From Humulus lupulus (taxonomy: Eukaryota > Streptophyta > Magnoliopsida > Rosales > Cannabaceae), in contig NC_084802.1 of the NCBI RefSeq assembly GCF_963169125.1, positions 28,091,107 through 28,155,106 on the forward strand: DNA of 64,000 nucleotides. The letters are read 5' to 3'. The notes below the pieces were generated by a model, which searched no databases, had not been told where the DNA came from, and saw only the letters and a list, made by a program, of their open reading frames with translations. The position numbers and the translations under genes were made by a program. Positions 10,916 to 23,271 of this stretch are shown piece after piece. Within the stretch, counting starts at the first letter, position 1. Each line of letters opens with the position of its first letter.

Positions 10916-12480
10916 TTTGAAGTAGAAAAATTTGATGGCAAGAACGATTTCAATCTATGGCAACAAAAGATGATGGCGCATTTGGGAAATCTCGGGTTGG
11001 ATGATGCTCTTGAAGGTGAGTTCAACATGGGGGATTCAACTAAGAACAAGGCCAAGATTCTCAAGAAGGCAAAGAACACAATCATTCTGAGTTTGAGCGA
11101 TTCAGCTCTAAGAAAGGTAATCAAAGAAACTTCTGCTTGTGAAATGTGGAATAAGTTAGAACAATTGTATATGACAAATGCTTTACCAAATATGATTTAT
11201 TTGAAGCAAAAGTTTTATGGTTTCAAGATAAATGAGAATAAATCTATTGATGAAAATATAGATGAATTCACTAAGTTAATTTCAGATATGGAAAATCTGG
11301 AAGTTAAAATAAATGAGGAAGACCAAGCAATTTTTCTTTTGAATTCTCTCCCTTGGCAATATGACCAACTCAGAGACACTATTAAGTACAGCAAGGAAAC
11401 TTTGACTCTAGAGGAAGTGACAAGAGTTGCTTGCTCCAAAGAACTGGATTTTAAGGCTGTTGACGCGGTTCTTCGCCAACAGGAAATTAAGAAAAGAAGA
11501 GAAAGGGATTAGTGCTTATGTTGAACCGAAATAGATATATGATCTTAGGAAATGAAATGGTGACTCAAAGTACGTTTTTTAAGTGGTTCAAAGGTTAAAA
11601 TCCTTCTACTCCACTAGTCAGTATTATTGCTATATACTGGATATTTGATTACAGGGTATTTCTTACAATAGAGAATCCAACATTTATCAACTCCCAGGGT
11701 CTCCATATTTATAGGAGAAGGCACCTGAGAGTTGGTAAGAAGGTCATCCCGTGACCTTCTTACCTATCGTATCAACTCTGTGACATTCATGATTAATTCC
11801 TAAACCTGACACATAAGTGTGGTCAAATCAATAGGTAAGGAGATAATGGGCCGCACGGCCCAACCCAGGCGTGGGTGTCTGAATACGCACGTTCCTGCTG
11901 TGTGTCCGAGAAGTCAGGGATATATCAGACACGTGATGTCTGATATATGCACGTTTACCTTGCGTGGTTGACTTTATAAAGGGTCAAAGCCTCCAACTCT
12001 AGCTTGTACCACGAGCTGGATACTTAACTCGACCTTCGGCCCTCAGAGCCCGGACTCAATCCTTAAGTAACCAGAGGCAAACCCTTAGGTTACCTCGAGC
12101 TAAGGAGGTATGATCTTATGATGGCAGCCCCGGTCTTGGGGATGTCCATGAGATAATCATGATTAGGCCGCAGCTCAGCTCGCTAATCAGCCCGTGGGAA
12201 AATCAGGGCGTATAAAGGCTAATGCAAGCAATCCAAACATAATAGAGAAGGTTTGAGTGTTAGAGGAAGGTCGGAGAATAGGGGAAATCACAAGAAAGGA
12301 AAATGAAGGTCTAGGTCACAGTCAAGAAATGGTACTCGAGGATCAAAGATTTGTTGGATTTGTAATAAGGAGGGTCATTACAAGAGGCAATGTCCCCAGT
12401 GGAAGTCTAACAAGGATCAAAAGTCAGGAAAAGAGACTTTTGGAATCACAGCAGCTGTCTCAGATGAGTTCGGTATAGTC
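10916..12480 (+). pseudogene. Copia II gag, interrupted by a solo LTR
   Basis: The frame reads FEVEKFDGKNDFNLWQQKM near 10917-10970, then a long open stretch to 11457 with CEMWNKLEQLYMT and LNSLPWQYDQLRDTI, which are standard copia gag signatures. A 757-bp solo LTR interrupts it at 11458. After the TSD at 12215-12219 it resumes, with a frame change, into a basic segment and the zinc knuckle CWICNKEGHYKRQC (about 12352-12394; CX2CX4HX4C). The start codon is uncertain: a stop precedes FEVEK. It would encode the RNA-binding capsid protein; as it stands it is broken. Confidence 0.8.
11458..12214 (-). mobile_element. Solo LTR in Copia II gag, same family as 373-1140
   Basis: It starts tgttgacgcggttcttcgcc and ends cagggcgtata, with perfect TSD AAGGC (11453-11457 and 12215-12219); 757 bp. 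The terminal CA has mutated to TA. It aligns over its whole length with the solo LTR at 373-1140. A minus-strand TATAAATA lies near 11707-11714. Confidence 0.88.
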
Positions 12481-12486
12481 GATGTT

Positions 12487-14292
12487 TTGACAGATGTTTT
12501 AACAGTCAATAATGCAGATTCAATCTTAGATCCTGGGTGTACTTTCCATATGACACCTAGAAGGGAATGGTTTATTGACTACAAAACTGTTCAGGGAAAC
12601 AAGGTAATCATGGGCAACAACCAAGCTTATGATGTTGTTGGTGAAGGGAAAATAAAGCTAAAGCTGTGGGATGGTACAATCAAGATTTTGACTAGGGTTA
12701 GGCATATTCCAAGGTTGAAAAGGAATCTGATTTCTCTAGGGTAGCTGGATAAATCAGGGTGCTCTTATAAAGCTCAAGGTGGAGTTTTGAGAGTGGTAAA
12801 AGGTTCTATGGTGGTGTTGAAAGGAGTTCTTGAACACGGGTTGTATGTTCTGCAAGGTTCGGCCATTTTGGGAGAAGTTAGTGTCTCGGTTCAAAGGGAT
12901 GATCAAAATGGATTATGGCACAAAAGGCTAGGACATATGAGTGTTAAGGGTCCACTTGAACTCGCAAAGCAAGGTCTTTTGGATAAGAAGAAAATTTCAG
13001 ATTTAGAATTTTGTGAGAGTTGTGTGTTGGGAAAATCACACCGACTCAAGTTTGCTACTGCAGCTCACAAAACTAAGGGAAGTCTGGACTACATCCATTC
13101 AGATCTACAGGGTTCACCACAGGAAGGGAAGTCAAGACTACATCCATTCAGATCTATGAGGTTCACCATAGGTACCATTCTCACTCTCTAAGTCTCATTC
13201 TTTTATTGATAATTATTCTAGGAAAGTTTGGTTGTATTTTCTTAAAACTAACGATGAGACTTTTGAAACATTTAAAACATGGAAAGCTTTAGTAGAAAAT
13301 CAATCTGGTAAAAGAATAAAGTGACTTAGGACATGTAATCGTTTAGAGTTTTGTAATAAAGAATATGACTCTTTCTGTGCTGAAAATGGAATAGTTAGAC
13401 ATCGTTCATGTCCTAAAACGCTACAGAAAAATGGCGTGGCTGAGCGTATGAATAGGACTATAATGGACAAGGTTAGGTGGATGTTGAATGATTCGGGGAT
13501 GCCAAAATGTTTTTGGGCTGAAGCAGTAGCTACAGCTTGTTATTTAATAAATAGATCACCATCTACAACCATTGATTTCAAAGTTCCTGAAGAACCTTGG
13601 TCGGGTTTACCTCCTACTTATGATCATTTAAATATATTTGGTTGTTTAGCATATGTGCATGTAAGCCAAGGTAAACTCAATCCTAGGGCCAAGAAAGGTT
13701 ATTTTTTAGGCTATCCTTGTGAGGTTAAGGGTTATAGAATTTGGCTAGGTGAAGATAAAAAGTGCATTATTAGTAGAGATGTAATATTTGATGAAAATGG
13801 ATATTATAAGACTAACTTGCAGGTACAAGTTCAGCAAGCCACTGATCAAATCGAGGCTCTAAACAAGTCTCAGGTTGAGTTACAAAATCAAAATGCAGGT
13901 ATGGATGCTCAGGGTGGAGCAAGTGATCAAGTTGAAATTGAACAAGATGGCGGTGAAGAAGAAGCTGAAGAAGAAATCATGAGTCCTGAAGAACATTTTG
14001 AAGATTATGTCTTATCAAGGGATAGAGTGAGAATGCAAGTTCATATTCCTATAAGATATGCTCAAGCGGAGCTAATAGCATTTGCTCTAAATGTAGCTGA
14101 TATTTTGGAAATGGGAGAGCCAACATCATTTCAAGAAGCCAAAAATAGATCGGATTGGTCGAAGTGGAAGCAAGCAATGCAAGAAGAAATCAACTCTTGG
14201 GCTAAGAATACAACTTGGGTGTTAGTTCCTAAGCAAAAGGGACAAAGAGTGATTGGTTCTAAGTGGGTGTTCAAGAAAAAGGTTGGGATACC
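12487..14292 (+). pseudogene. Copia II protease and integrase
   Basis: Protease: SILDPGCTFHMTP near 12520-12555, where the catalytic D-S-G is D-P-G. A TAG near 12742 follows. GAG-pre-integrase: LWHKRLGHMSVKG ... CESCVLGKSHRLKF (about 12916-13060), an H-H-C-C zinc site. The core begins LDYIHSDLQG near 13085 (first catalytic Asp), then a local duplication and a frameshift; FIDNYSRKVWLYFLK follows near 13200, a TGA near 13322, and NGVAERMNRTI near 13430-13460 carries the catalytic Glu. The C-terminal part runs into the acidic linker (13870-13990) and the start of RT (SKWVFKKKVGIP). Dead copy. Confidence 0.82.
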
Positions 14293-15490
14293 TGTTAGGA
14301 AAAATTATTTTGCCTCAATGGAAATTGATAATAATATTACAACTCTAGACAATATATTACAAATAAATATTGATTGATTGAATAAGGTTACAACTCTATA
14401 ACTGAAAATACAAATAAACTAAAAAACAAGAAGAAGAGAAGAAGAATAGAATAGTGAAAAATACAACTCAAAGAAAAATGTTACAAGTAAAGTATAATGT
14501 TTGAAATAAAGAAAAGAAGATTACAACCCAAACACAAGAAATACAAATAAACAAAAGAGAAGAATATGAAGATGAAGAGAAATAGAATAGAAAGAAAGAA
14601 CAAACAAAATAAATAGAAGCAACTCTCACTCACACTACCAAAGTGAAGAGTGTTGGGGATCACCAACTTGAACAAGGTTTGAAACCTTTGTCCAAAAACT
14701 TATTCCCCCTAACTCAAGCACTAAGGGATCTCTCACAGATTATAGGAAATGCTTTCTGGAATTATCAAGCCTCAAGGTGTTTCTAGCCAAGTGCTCTAAT
14801 GGATAGAAATGCTGTGCCTTACAAGTGAGCATTAGGCTCCTATTTATAGAGTTTTGAGACACCCTTTGAATTTCAAATTCCACCAACCCCCATGGCTGTT
14901 ACCAATGATTAATTGGATGTTTATGGAATTAAAATAGAGATTTGGGAGTTACTTGGCTGTTGGAAACGTTCAAAATTGGAAAAAACCGAAGTTTGGAAAA
15001 TGGTGTCAGCCGCTCAGGCCGCGGCTTGAAAAACACGAGTCGCGACCCACGATGTGTTTTTTGCCTGTTTTGCCTCTTGGGTTGCGGCCTGAAAAACATA
15101 GGCAGTGGCCTAAGTCGTTTTATCAGCAATCAATTTTCCAAATTTGCCAAAACGTTCCAAATTCATTCCCACTTGATTTTGTAACTTCCATACACATTAT
15201 GAGAGTTAAAATCACATCTCTATCAGCCATTTCACATATGGCATTAAGAAATTCATCTCAATATTATGTAACAACAAATCTACACAATAATGGGTAATAT
15301 TTGGAAGTTACAAATGATTGAATTTGTAACACCAAATATGTTACATATTTTGATATTTCACATATATCCAAATAATGTAACTCTCTATTATATGTTACAA
15401 TATGTGACACTCTCTGTCACATTTATTTAATCTAAAATATTATATTATAAAATAATATAATATTACATTATATTATAAAATAATATAACA
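14293..15490 (-). mobile_element. 1.2-kb solo LTR in Copia II RT
   Basis: It starts tgttaggaaaaatt and ends taatataaca, with perfect TSD ATACC (14288-14292 and 15491-15495); 1198 bp. On the minus strand it ends ...TTTTTCCTAACA, the common plant copia LTR end, and a TATAAATA box (near 14852-14859) also reads on the minus strand, so minus orientation is preferred. It holds a CpG-rich patch near 15008-15050 (ggccgcggc). No coding capacity is supported; the open frames near 14930-15300 are LTR sequence. Confidence 0.85.
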
Positions 15491-15495
15491 ATACC

Positions 15496-16881
15496 CAGTC
15501 TAGAAGATGCAAGGTACAAGGCAAGACTTGTGGTGAAGGGATTTTCTCAAATTGAAGGGATATATTTTCATGAAGTTTTTTCGCTGGTGGTCAAACATAC
15601 TTATATAAGGTTGATCTTAGCCATTTCAGCTATTCAAAATCTAGAGTTAGAGCAATTAGATGTCAAGATGGCCTCTCTACATGGTGATTTGGAGGAAAGG
15701 ATCTTAATGACACAACCAGAAGGTTTTGAACATAAAGGTGATGAGGAAAAAGTTTGTCTTTTGCAAAGATCGTTATATGGTTTAAAGCAATCTCCAAGAC
15801 AATGGTATAGGAGATTTGATGAGTTTATGGCAAGGAAAGGTTTCACTTGCAGTAAGGATGACAGTTGCATTTATTTTACCAAACTCATTCATGGTTCTTT
15901 CATTTATCTCCTAATATATGTGGATGCCATGCTTATTGCATGTAAGCATAAGCAAGAGGTTCAAAAGCTTGAGGAGATTTTAAATACTTAGTTTGATATG
16001 AAAGACCTAGAGCCAACAAGAAGGATTTTGGGGATGGAGATCTTTATAGATAGAGATAAGGGCATTCTTACAGTTTCACAAGTGGGATACATTGAGAAGT
16101 GGTTGGAAAACAACAAGCAAGGCCTATAAGCACTCTAATAGATGCTCATTTTAAGTTAAGAGCTGTCAAGGATGAAGAAGAAGAAGTGACAGCAGGTGAA
16201 ATGAAGGATGTCCCATATTCAAATGCAGTGGGTAGTACGATGTATGCTATGATAAGCACTAGACCGAATATAGCCTACGGTATTGGGCTAGTAAGTAGGT
16301 TCATGAACAAACCAATTCCAGAACATTGGAAGGCTGCAAAATGGTTGTTGAGGTATTTAAAAACCTCATCACAACTGAAGCTAAAGTATTGCAGAGATGA
16401 AATGGCAAGTACAAGGGTTGTAGGCTACTGTGATTCAGATTTTGCAGGTGATTTGGACAAGAGAAGGTTCATTTCAAGTTATGTTTTTACATTGGGAGGA
16501 AATACCATCAGTTGTAAGTCAAGTCTGCAGCATGGGGTGGCTTTGTCAAGCATGGAAGTGGAATACATTACCTTAATTGAAGCTGTAAAGGAAGGCATTT
16601 GGCTTAAAGGGTTGGCTAGTGAGCTTGGAATTGAGTAAGGTAAAACTGTTGTATTTTGTGACTCCCAAAGTGCTATTCATTTGTCTAAGAATAATATGTT
16701 TCATGAGAGGACAAAACATGTGGATGTCAGACTTCATTTTATAAGGGATATCATCTCCAAGAAGTTGATTGAAGTGGAGAAGATTGATACTAAAATTAAT
16801 CCAGCAGATATATTTACTAAAGTTGTTCCAGTTAGCAAGTTACAAGAGGCTTTGGACTTGCTAAAACTTAAACCAGCTTAG
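15496..16881 (+). pseudogene. Copia II reverse transcriptase and RNase H
   Basis: RT resumes after the solo LTR with ARLVVKGFSQ, then LEQLDVKMASLHGDLEE, SLYGLKQSPRQWY and the catalytic box YVDAMLI (about 15917-15937), where the second Asp of YVDD is Ala. TAG stops occur near 15991 and 16128 (the latter beside a frame change). RNase H follows: GYCDSDFAGD (about 16429-16458), SLSSMEVEYI, then FCDSQSAIHLSKN and RTKHVDVRLHFIRD. It ends LLKLKPA before TAG at 16881. Loss of the catalytic Asp and the stops make it inactive. Confidence 0.85.
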
Positions 16882-16943
16882 TTTCTGGTGGTAAAAGGGT
16901 GCCTTAGTCGAATACACTGTTAAATAGAGGCAAAGGTGGAGAT
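16882..16943 (+). other. Copia II 3' untranslated segment with polypurine tract
   Basis: The purine-rich ggcaaaggtggagat (about 16929-16943) lies directly before the 3' LTR and is the expected plus-strand primer. Confidence 0.7.
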
Positions 16944-17058
16944 TATTGAACATTTGCCATATTTTTATGCAGTGGTCGTGGCTTGGATCATGTCTGGTCA
17001 TGGCCTCCCAGTCAGAGAGTAATGGCTGCGGCCAGGATTGCTAGTGGTCGTGGCCTGG
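16944..17058 (+). repeat. Copia II 3' LTR, first ~115 bp only
   Basis: It aligns with the start of the 5' LTR (10160-10274) up to 'gtcgtggcctg'. After that the sequence changes to 'gtgtaataaaataatt', which is unrelated. The remaining ~485 bp of this LTR are missing from the window. Confidence 0.85.
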
Positions 17059-19062
17059 TGTAATAAAATAATTAATTTATTAATATGTTAATAAATTAAA
17101 AGAGGGTTTAAAACCCTATATTTTGATAAAATAATTAAGTAAATTATTTTTCTAGTAAGTAAACTTGATTAATTGACTTCAGAGAATTAATTAGTCAAGA
17201 TAAGAAATTATTAAGAGTTTTTCCTAATTAAGTTAAGATTAGGCTATTTTCTTAAAACAATTTTTAGAGATTAAAACCTTAAGAAAAATAAAAGGAAAAC
17301 TAAGAGATTATTTTTCTTGAAAAATAAGTGAGGAATTTAATTAGTATTTTCTGGATATAATATCGGCAAAAATCTTTATATATTTAACCGTCTTGTTGAA
17401 AGCACGGGTTAATAATGGAACTTTTAAAGAATAAGATTTTTAGCAGATTATGGGAAATACTATTGCGATACCCGAGCTAGGTTTCGAGACCAAAGGATAG
17501 GTCTTCTCGAGACTTAGGGTTTAGTCTCAAATTGTTGCGTACGAATTTCTTGAATGGGTTTAAAACCAAATAAGGATCTTTAATCCTTACAAATGATCTT
17601 GAAAATGACCAAACTGCCCAAAATAATAATAATGAATTATGAAGTGCCATAATTGATCTAAGTATATTGTATGGATAATTACATTATTGGCTAAGCATAT
17701 TTGGACTATACGTAGGAGGGTGAAAGCTTGCTAAAAGCTAAGGACTCCAAGTAAGTCAACTTCTATTGTTTGGCTATAACATGAAATGATTGGTGTAATG
17801 TATGTTAGTATAGAAACACATGCACATGTATATACTGCCGAAGAAAGTTTACATAGAGACGTTAGTCTAGTAGGTGCTGATTCAGAAAATATGAACGGTA
17901 GATATCCGTCATATTCTAGACGGCCAATCCTCATCACACTGCTTGTTTGATTTTATTATGTCTGGTTCACTACCGCGACGAGTGGCCAAGAGGTGAGGAT
18001 TGCTGGTTTAAACCTAGGGGTTCCAAAATGAATAGGACCTAGGGGCCCTCCTGCTTACTTGATCATTGAACGGTTAGAACCTGAGCAAGTGCTCTGATAA
18101 GTTATTCCCGGATAACAGCCATGAATATTTGCCATTCATTGAGAGTGCCTAGAGATACTAGGGGATGCCAAGTTTAAGTGAGGTTGAATACTCTAGGAAA
18201 CTGTTCGCCATCACCACTGATTAACATAGAAGTCTTTGTAAACCTGTGTAACTTCGATTACACTCTTGAATAGTAGCAATGCCCTAGGTAACCTTATGGT
18301 TACCCTCATGAATGATTTTACTTTTGGATATGTAGCAATGCCCTAGGTAACTCGATAGTTACCTTGGATGGGGATATTTATTGGCTAGATCTTAGTGTTG
18401 AGACTCGGTTCTCCCCTATTGATTAGCAAGAATATTGGAGGGTGTGGTAAGCCCGAGTTGTTGGAAATTGTCTAGCGTTGGTCACGAATTATTTTGATAT
18501 ATATTATATCTATTTGCTCTGGGATTTTCTGAGTGCACGGATTTATCTGTTTATCTGAAATAGTTTTCCATTGGTTATCAGCCATGACCATAAGTTTTCC
18601 AAGACGTTTTTGCGTTCTTGAAATTTATTGTGTTAGGGTCCGGATGGATCCGGAACTCTAATTCTGTTGAGATATTGTTACCAGTGGTCAGTGACTTGGT
18701 CAGTGGTCACCTGTCTTCTCTACATACTTTTGTTTTAAAATTGAACTTACTAAGTGTTTTCGCTTACCTAGTTGTTCCCTGTTGTAGGCAAGAACAAGGG
18801 CAAATCAAAGCAGAGTGCGCTGAAGTATACTTTGTGGATATACATGTGGACCGACCTTTTGGGAAGTTGTTTTGTTTTTGGAAATGTTGTTTTATTTTCA
18901 TAAACAAGACTCAGTTTACTTTTCATAAACTATGTTTGTCTTAAATATTAAGTATGACCATACGGCTTTAAAAAGTTTTTTATACGGGTTTTTGAGTCAT
19001 TTCATTAAATGAAAATGTTTATATTTCCGCATTATCGAGTCTTATAAATCTAGGACGTTACA
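17059..19062. mobile_element. LTR-like block, left end truncated, between Copia II and Copia I RT
   Basis: The right end ctaggacgttaca matches the style of the 6852-9254 solo LTR (cgttaca), and it joins Copia I RT at 19063. The left end (tgtaataaaa) lacks the expected tgtaacg, and the flanks CCTGG and TGACC do not form a TSD. A 'gtagcaatgccctaggtaac' word occurs twice (about 18272 and 18331). The interior near 18780 (gtaggcaagaacaagggcaaa) resembles 8870-8890. It is read as a solo LTR of a large chromovirus-like element that lost its left end in a deletion. The open frame 18618-18944 has no recognisable product. Confidence 0.6.
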
Positions 19063-20491
19063 TGACCTCCCTCCCAGATGTAAACCTCTAGGGTCTAAGT
19101 GGATTTTTAAACTAAAAATAAAAACAGATGGAACAATTGATAAGTATAAGGTCAGACTTGAAATAAAAGGTTACAAACAACAAGAAAGCCATGACTACTT
19201 TGACACTTATTCTCCTGTGATGAGAATAAATTCCATAAGGATGATTTTGGCAATTACTGCATTGCAAAATCTTGAAGTCCACCAAATGGTCATAAAAATT
19301 GCCTTTCTAAATGGAGATCCTGAGGAAGAGATCTACAACTCGAGGGTTTCATAGTTCAAGGAAAAGAAAGGAAAGTGTGCAAATCGGTAAATTCCTTATA
19401 TGGACTTAAGCAAGCTCCAAAGCAATGTCATGAAAATTTTGACAGTGTCATGATGACAAGTGGCTTCAAAATCAATGAGTGTGACAAATGTGTTTATATA
19501 AAAAATACAAACAATGAATATATTATTCTTTGTTTGTATGTAAATGATATACTCATTGTCAGAAGAAACCAATGAATGGTAAAACCTACCAAAGATATAT
19601 TGAACTCAAGGTTTGACATGAAGGACATGGGACTGGTTGATGTAATTTTAGGAATAAAAATTGCAAGGGCGTCAGTTGGACTTAGTTTGAGTCAGTCACA
19701 CTATGTGGACAAGATTCTTGACAAATTTGGTAAAAAATGATTCTGGTGTGTCCAAAACACCAATTGACATAAGTCTTCATCTGTCCAAGAATAAAGGCGA
19801 CAGTGCCACTCAAGTTGAGTATGCTAGAGTGATAGGCAATCTAATGTACTTGATGAGCTGTACAAGACCAAATATTGCTTACACTGTAAGCACTTTAAGT
19901 CGATTCACGAGTAATCCTGGTGATGAGCACTAAAAGACAATTAAAAGAGTACTTAGGTACTTGCGATATACTCATGAGTATGAGTTGAACTATACAAGAG
20001 ATCTAGATGTTCTTGAAGGACACACTAACACAAGCTGGATATCTAACATCCAAGACTCGAAAGGTACTAGTGGATATGTGTTCACTCTAGGTGGCGCAAC
20101 TATTACACGTAAATCCTTGAAACAAACTGTAATCACTAGATCCACGAAGGAATCTGAGTTTGTAGCTTTGGATAAATATAATGAAGAAGCAGAATGACTG
20201 CATAATTTCTTGGAGGATATTCTAGAATGGCCTAAACTTGTGCCTCCAATACGCATATGTTGTGATGACCAAGCAACAATTGGCATGGCACATAATTTTT
20301 TGTATAATGATAAGTCTAGATACATACGTCGACGACATAATATCGTTAGATAACTGATCTCAAGTGGATTTATATCGATTGATTATGTGAAGTCAAAAGA
20401 TAACTTTATGGATCGATTAACCAAAGGGTTAAACATATATCAAGTTGAAAAGACATTAGAAGGAATGGGACTTAAGCCCAAAGGAAGTTAA
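19063..20491 (+). pseudogene. Copia I reverse transcriptase and RNase H
   Basis: RT starts with CKPLGSKWIFKLK near 19078, then SLYGLKQAPKQ, and the catalytic box YVNDILIV (about 19537), where the first Asp of YVDD is Asn. Stops occur near 19353, 19573 and 19932, and there is a frameshift near 19720-19735. RNase H pieces read [41 protein letters not shown] and CCDDQATIGMAHN. It ends GMGLKPKGS before TAA at about 20489. The integrase that should precede it is absent. Inactive. Confidence 0.82.
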
Positions 20492-21087
20492 GGTCGATAT
20501 AAAGGAAACCCAACCTAGTTGACTGGAGATCCCAAGATCTACGTTCAATGGGACAACCTAATTATGGAGACCAAGTAGGATCACTGTGGGGGATTACCCC
20601 TACTTATTCCAATGATGAAACTGTGATGCCCGCTGTAAAAAGAAGTTAAGCTGATGCTTTTAATGACCTTTACGCGTTGAAAGTCCAAGCAGAGTAATCC
20701 GGGATTGCTCTTAGATAAGAGGTCACCTATGTGATAGAAAAGTAAGGCCACTTCGAAGGAGAATTGTGGGGGTTCAATTCTCTAAAACCTCTCGCAAAAC
20801 CAGGCAGATGTTCACGGACAAAAATGAACATAACCATGAGAACCAAAACTATGCCGGGAAGATATATGTGTGAGATATATCATCATTTACACAAACGACA
20901 AAACAGTTCAAAGACATTGCATCTACTGATCAGTTAGTAAAGTAAATATATTCTCACAATGGAAGGTTCATAGGCACACCCACCTATCCTACACAAGTAT
21001 CAATCATAGAACGCTATCACCTTGTTGCATTGAGTTGTGTCAAGTCATTGTTTTTTAACGTGGATCAATTTCATTCATGTGGGGGAT
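20492..21087 (+). other. Copia I 3' untranslated region and polypurine tract
   Basis: About 600 bp between RNase H and the 3' LTR without open frames. It ends with catgtgggggat (about 21076-21087), a standard copia polypurine tract directly before the 3' LTR. Similar 'gtgggggat' and 'gtgggggttcaa' words occur near 20586 and 20766. Confidence 0.7.
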
Positions 21088-21482
21088 TGTTGGAAAAAAT
21101 TGAGTGAATGAGATATTGATGCCTAAAATGGTAATGAAGAAGCAAATCACTTTGGGTAACAACTGAGATTATCATAATATTGTGTGATTAATTCTAATTG
21201 ATTTTTAGTAAACCACTTTGGTCAAAGTTGAGACTACTATAATATTGTGTGATTAACTGTAATTGATTTTTCAGAAAATTACTTTGGGTAACAGACTGAT
21301 ATTACCAGAATAAGTATGATTAATTCTGATTGATTTTCGGAAATTAAGATCCCATATTTGTGGGATATTTGGGCATTAATGCACTTGATTCACACACTAT
21401 TTCAACTCTCCGTGAAGCCTATAAAATGAGGCTTCTCCTCTCATTCTAAGACACATAGATACAGAGTATCACACACAATAGT
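21088..21482 (+). repeat. Copia I 3' LTR, left part (split by G1)
   Basis: It starts tgttggaaaaaattg and matches the 5' LTR, but with about three rather than five of the ~65-bp U3 repeats. It ends at the G1 TSD ATAGT (21478-21482) and continues at 34053. Confidence 0.9.
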
Positions 21483-22281
21483 TGTTGACGCCGTTTTTCA
21501 TCAAACAGTGAAAGAAGAGCACGTAAACAATAACTGAAAATGACCAATTAAAATAAAACAATGTAAACACACGATTTTTACGTGGTTCAGCAGTTAAATC
21601 TGCCTAGTCCACGAGTCTTTGTTATTAAACTCAAGATTATCTCTAGGAATTCTTCAAGAATGAATTCTCCAGAGTTTTCTCTCCAGGATCCGAATTTCGG
21701 TCCTTTACAATGGTGCATGGCCTCTCTATTTATAGAGAAGGGTGCAGAATACTATCCCACATATTTTGGGTAGTTACTCTTTTTGTGTAAATAAAATAAA
21801 TGGCTTTAAATGCCTATAATCAGATATAAAAGGAAACGTCCCCTGAAGACCAGGGGACGTATAACTGACCAAATAATATCCCATGATTCTAGGGGATTTA
21901 CAATAATAAATGAGGATTACATCTCATATTTATAACACTTGTAGATATTCAAGGTGGTTATCACACATCTCTAAGGCTTTAGCCTCCCAGGTTTCTTGTC
22001 ACCTTTCGAGCTGGAGACATCTTCTGAGGTCACATGACTTTCGAGATCATATGTGCGTCGAGCTCGGGACCCCTGACCCGAGGTCATCCCTGGAGATGAA
22101 TGTGCTCCCGGAGCTATCTTTCGAGATCATGAATACTTCGAGGTCACCCTACTCGAGGTCACCTACATCCTGTAAGCTCGACATACAATCCTGGAGCATG
22201 ATTCCATCCTTATGAGTCCGCTTATTTGCAAATCCAACTTTCGAGGTCATAACTTGCATAGCTCGAAATCTAAGTGTAACA
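21483..22281 (-). repeat. G1 3' LTR
   Basis: 799 bp; on the plus strand it starts tgttgacgccg and ends aagtgtaaca. It holds repeated TTCGAGATCA/TCGAGGTCA words at about 22010-22160 and a TATA box read on the minus strand near 21737-21744. The polypurine tract gagggggctaga (minus strand, about 22282-22295) abuts it. Confidence 0.92.
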
Positions 22282-22544
22282 TCTAGCCCCCTCAAAAGTA
22301 TTTGTTCGAATCCTAAGAGAAGGAAACTTTTGAACTACTTTCTTTGAGAACTGTACCGTCATACACCCTTGAAAATGGACATGCGTCAATTGGGTATTGC
22401 TCATTTTTGGTACTTGAGTACCTTGGAAACACGCCCACGATCGTCCGTTTGACACCTTTTCGGCGCTATCTTGTCATTGATCCCTGACCATTGGATTTTG
22501 CAAGGATTTTGTTCAACGTTCCAGATTAATTCCTTTTTCCCACC

Positions 22545-22552
22545 TATATATA
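22545..22552 (+). promoter_or_regulatory. TATA box of the antisense gene in G1
   Basis: tatatata in 'cacctatatatacaagacc', followed by a CT-rich leader. It lies about 210 bp before a splice donor and 720 bp before the ATG. The matching place in G2 has ctataaataag on its minus strand (55903-55913), which supports a real promoter. Confidence 0.55.
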
Positions 22553-22761
22553 CAAGACCCTACTCTTCGTCTTCACTTTTACCTTCGTTTACCAAAAGCA
22601 AGAGAAGAAAAACAAAAGAAACCAGAGACCTCATAACGTTTCTATTCTGTGCATGTTTTCTCGGCCAAAGAAACAAATAAATCCTGGTCTGTTCGAGTCA
22701 GTGAGTTCTTATTTGCAACCTCTTCTTCAATCGACAATCTCTCTGCAATCGCCATTATTGT

Positions 22762-23271
22762 GTAAGTAAGCAATCTTTGTTTTCCATTTTGTCAGTTTTC
22801 ATTCATGTTGTTCTTGCTGTGTATGTGTTTATGCTAGTTTACATCCTTAGCGTAATACGATAGGAGGTTTTGATCCGATAGACTCTTATGCTTTTTAGAT
22901 TTCCGTACTGGATTTATATCACTGGCTTATACCCAGTTTTCATATTTGGGTGAGGTTCCAATTTTCTGGGTTTTGAAAAAAAAATTTAGGCGACGTTTCT
23001 TGTACACTAAGTTTTTGGGTAAAAAATATGGGCCTTGATAAATGCACGAAACCCAAGCCTGCCTTTCCTGGTTAACCGCCACTCTCCTTTCCCTTGATTT
23101 TCGGGATTATCAAAATTATCCACGCTCCTTACTTTTTCGTGGAACGCACACCCTGACTCTTCAATAAGGGTCTTAATACTTAGCTTATTTTGCTCCTAAA
23201 CTCTCGAGCTCGCAACTTCGAGCTCGCAACTCTTGCATGCATGGCCCTCACCATTTTTTCTTTCTCGCTAG
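22762..23271 (+). other. 5'-UTR intron of the antisense gene in G1
   Basis: Donor gtaagt (22762-22767) and acceptor ttctcgctag directly before the ATG at 23272. G2 keeps both signals (gtaagtatctg near 55693 and ttcttgctag before its ATG on the minus strand). The intron sequence itself is AT/T-rich in its middle. Confidence 0.6.

Larger units (their letters stand above)
10160..17058 (+). mobile_element. Copia II: Ty1/copia element inserted in Copia I, 3' end truncated
   Basis: The 5' LTR, initiator-Met primer site, gag, protease, integrase, RT, RNase H and the first 115 bp of the 3' LTR are in canonical copia order. The 3' LTR stops at about 17058, at a junction with unrelated LTR-like DNA, so no TSD can be scored. 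Two solo LTRs (11458-12214 and 14293-15490) are nested inside. All open frames are broken. The LTR parts that overlap differ at about 15 of 114 sites by my count, many at former CpG, so this is an old copy. Confidence 0.85.

Noticed and set aside
14293..15490. Plus orientation of this solo LTR
   Set aside because: The TCCTAACA end and the TATA box both read better on the minus strand, though this is not certain.
17059..17064. tgtaat as the true left end of the 17059-19062 LTR
   Set aside because: No TSD, and related LTR ends read tgtaacg; more likely a deletion junction that happens to start TG.
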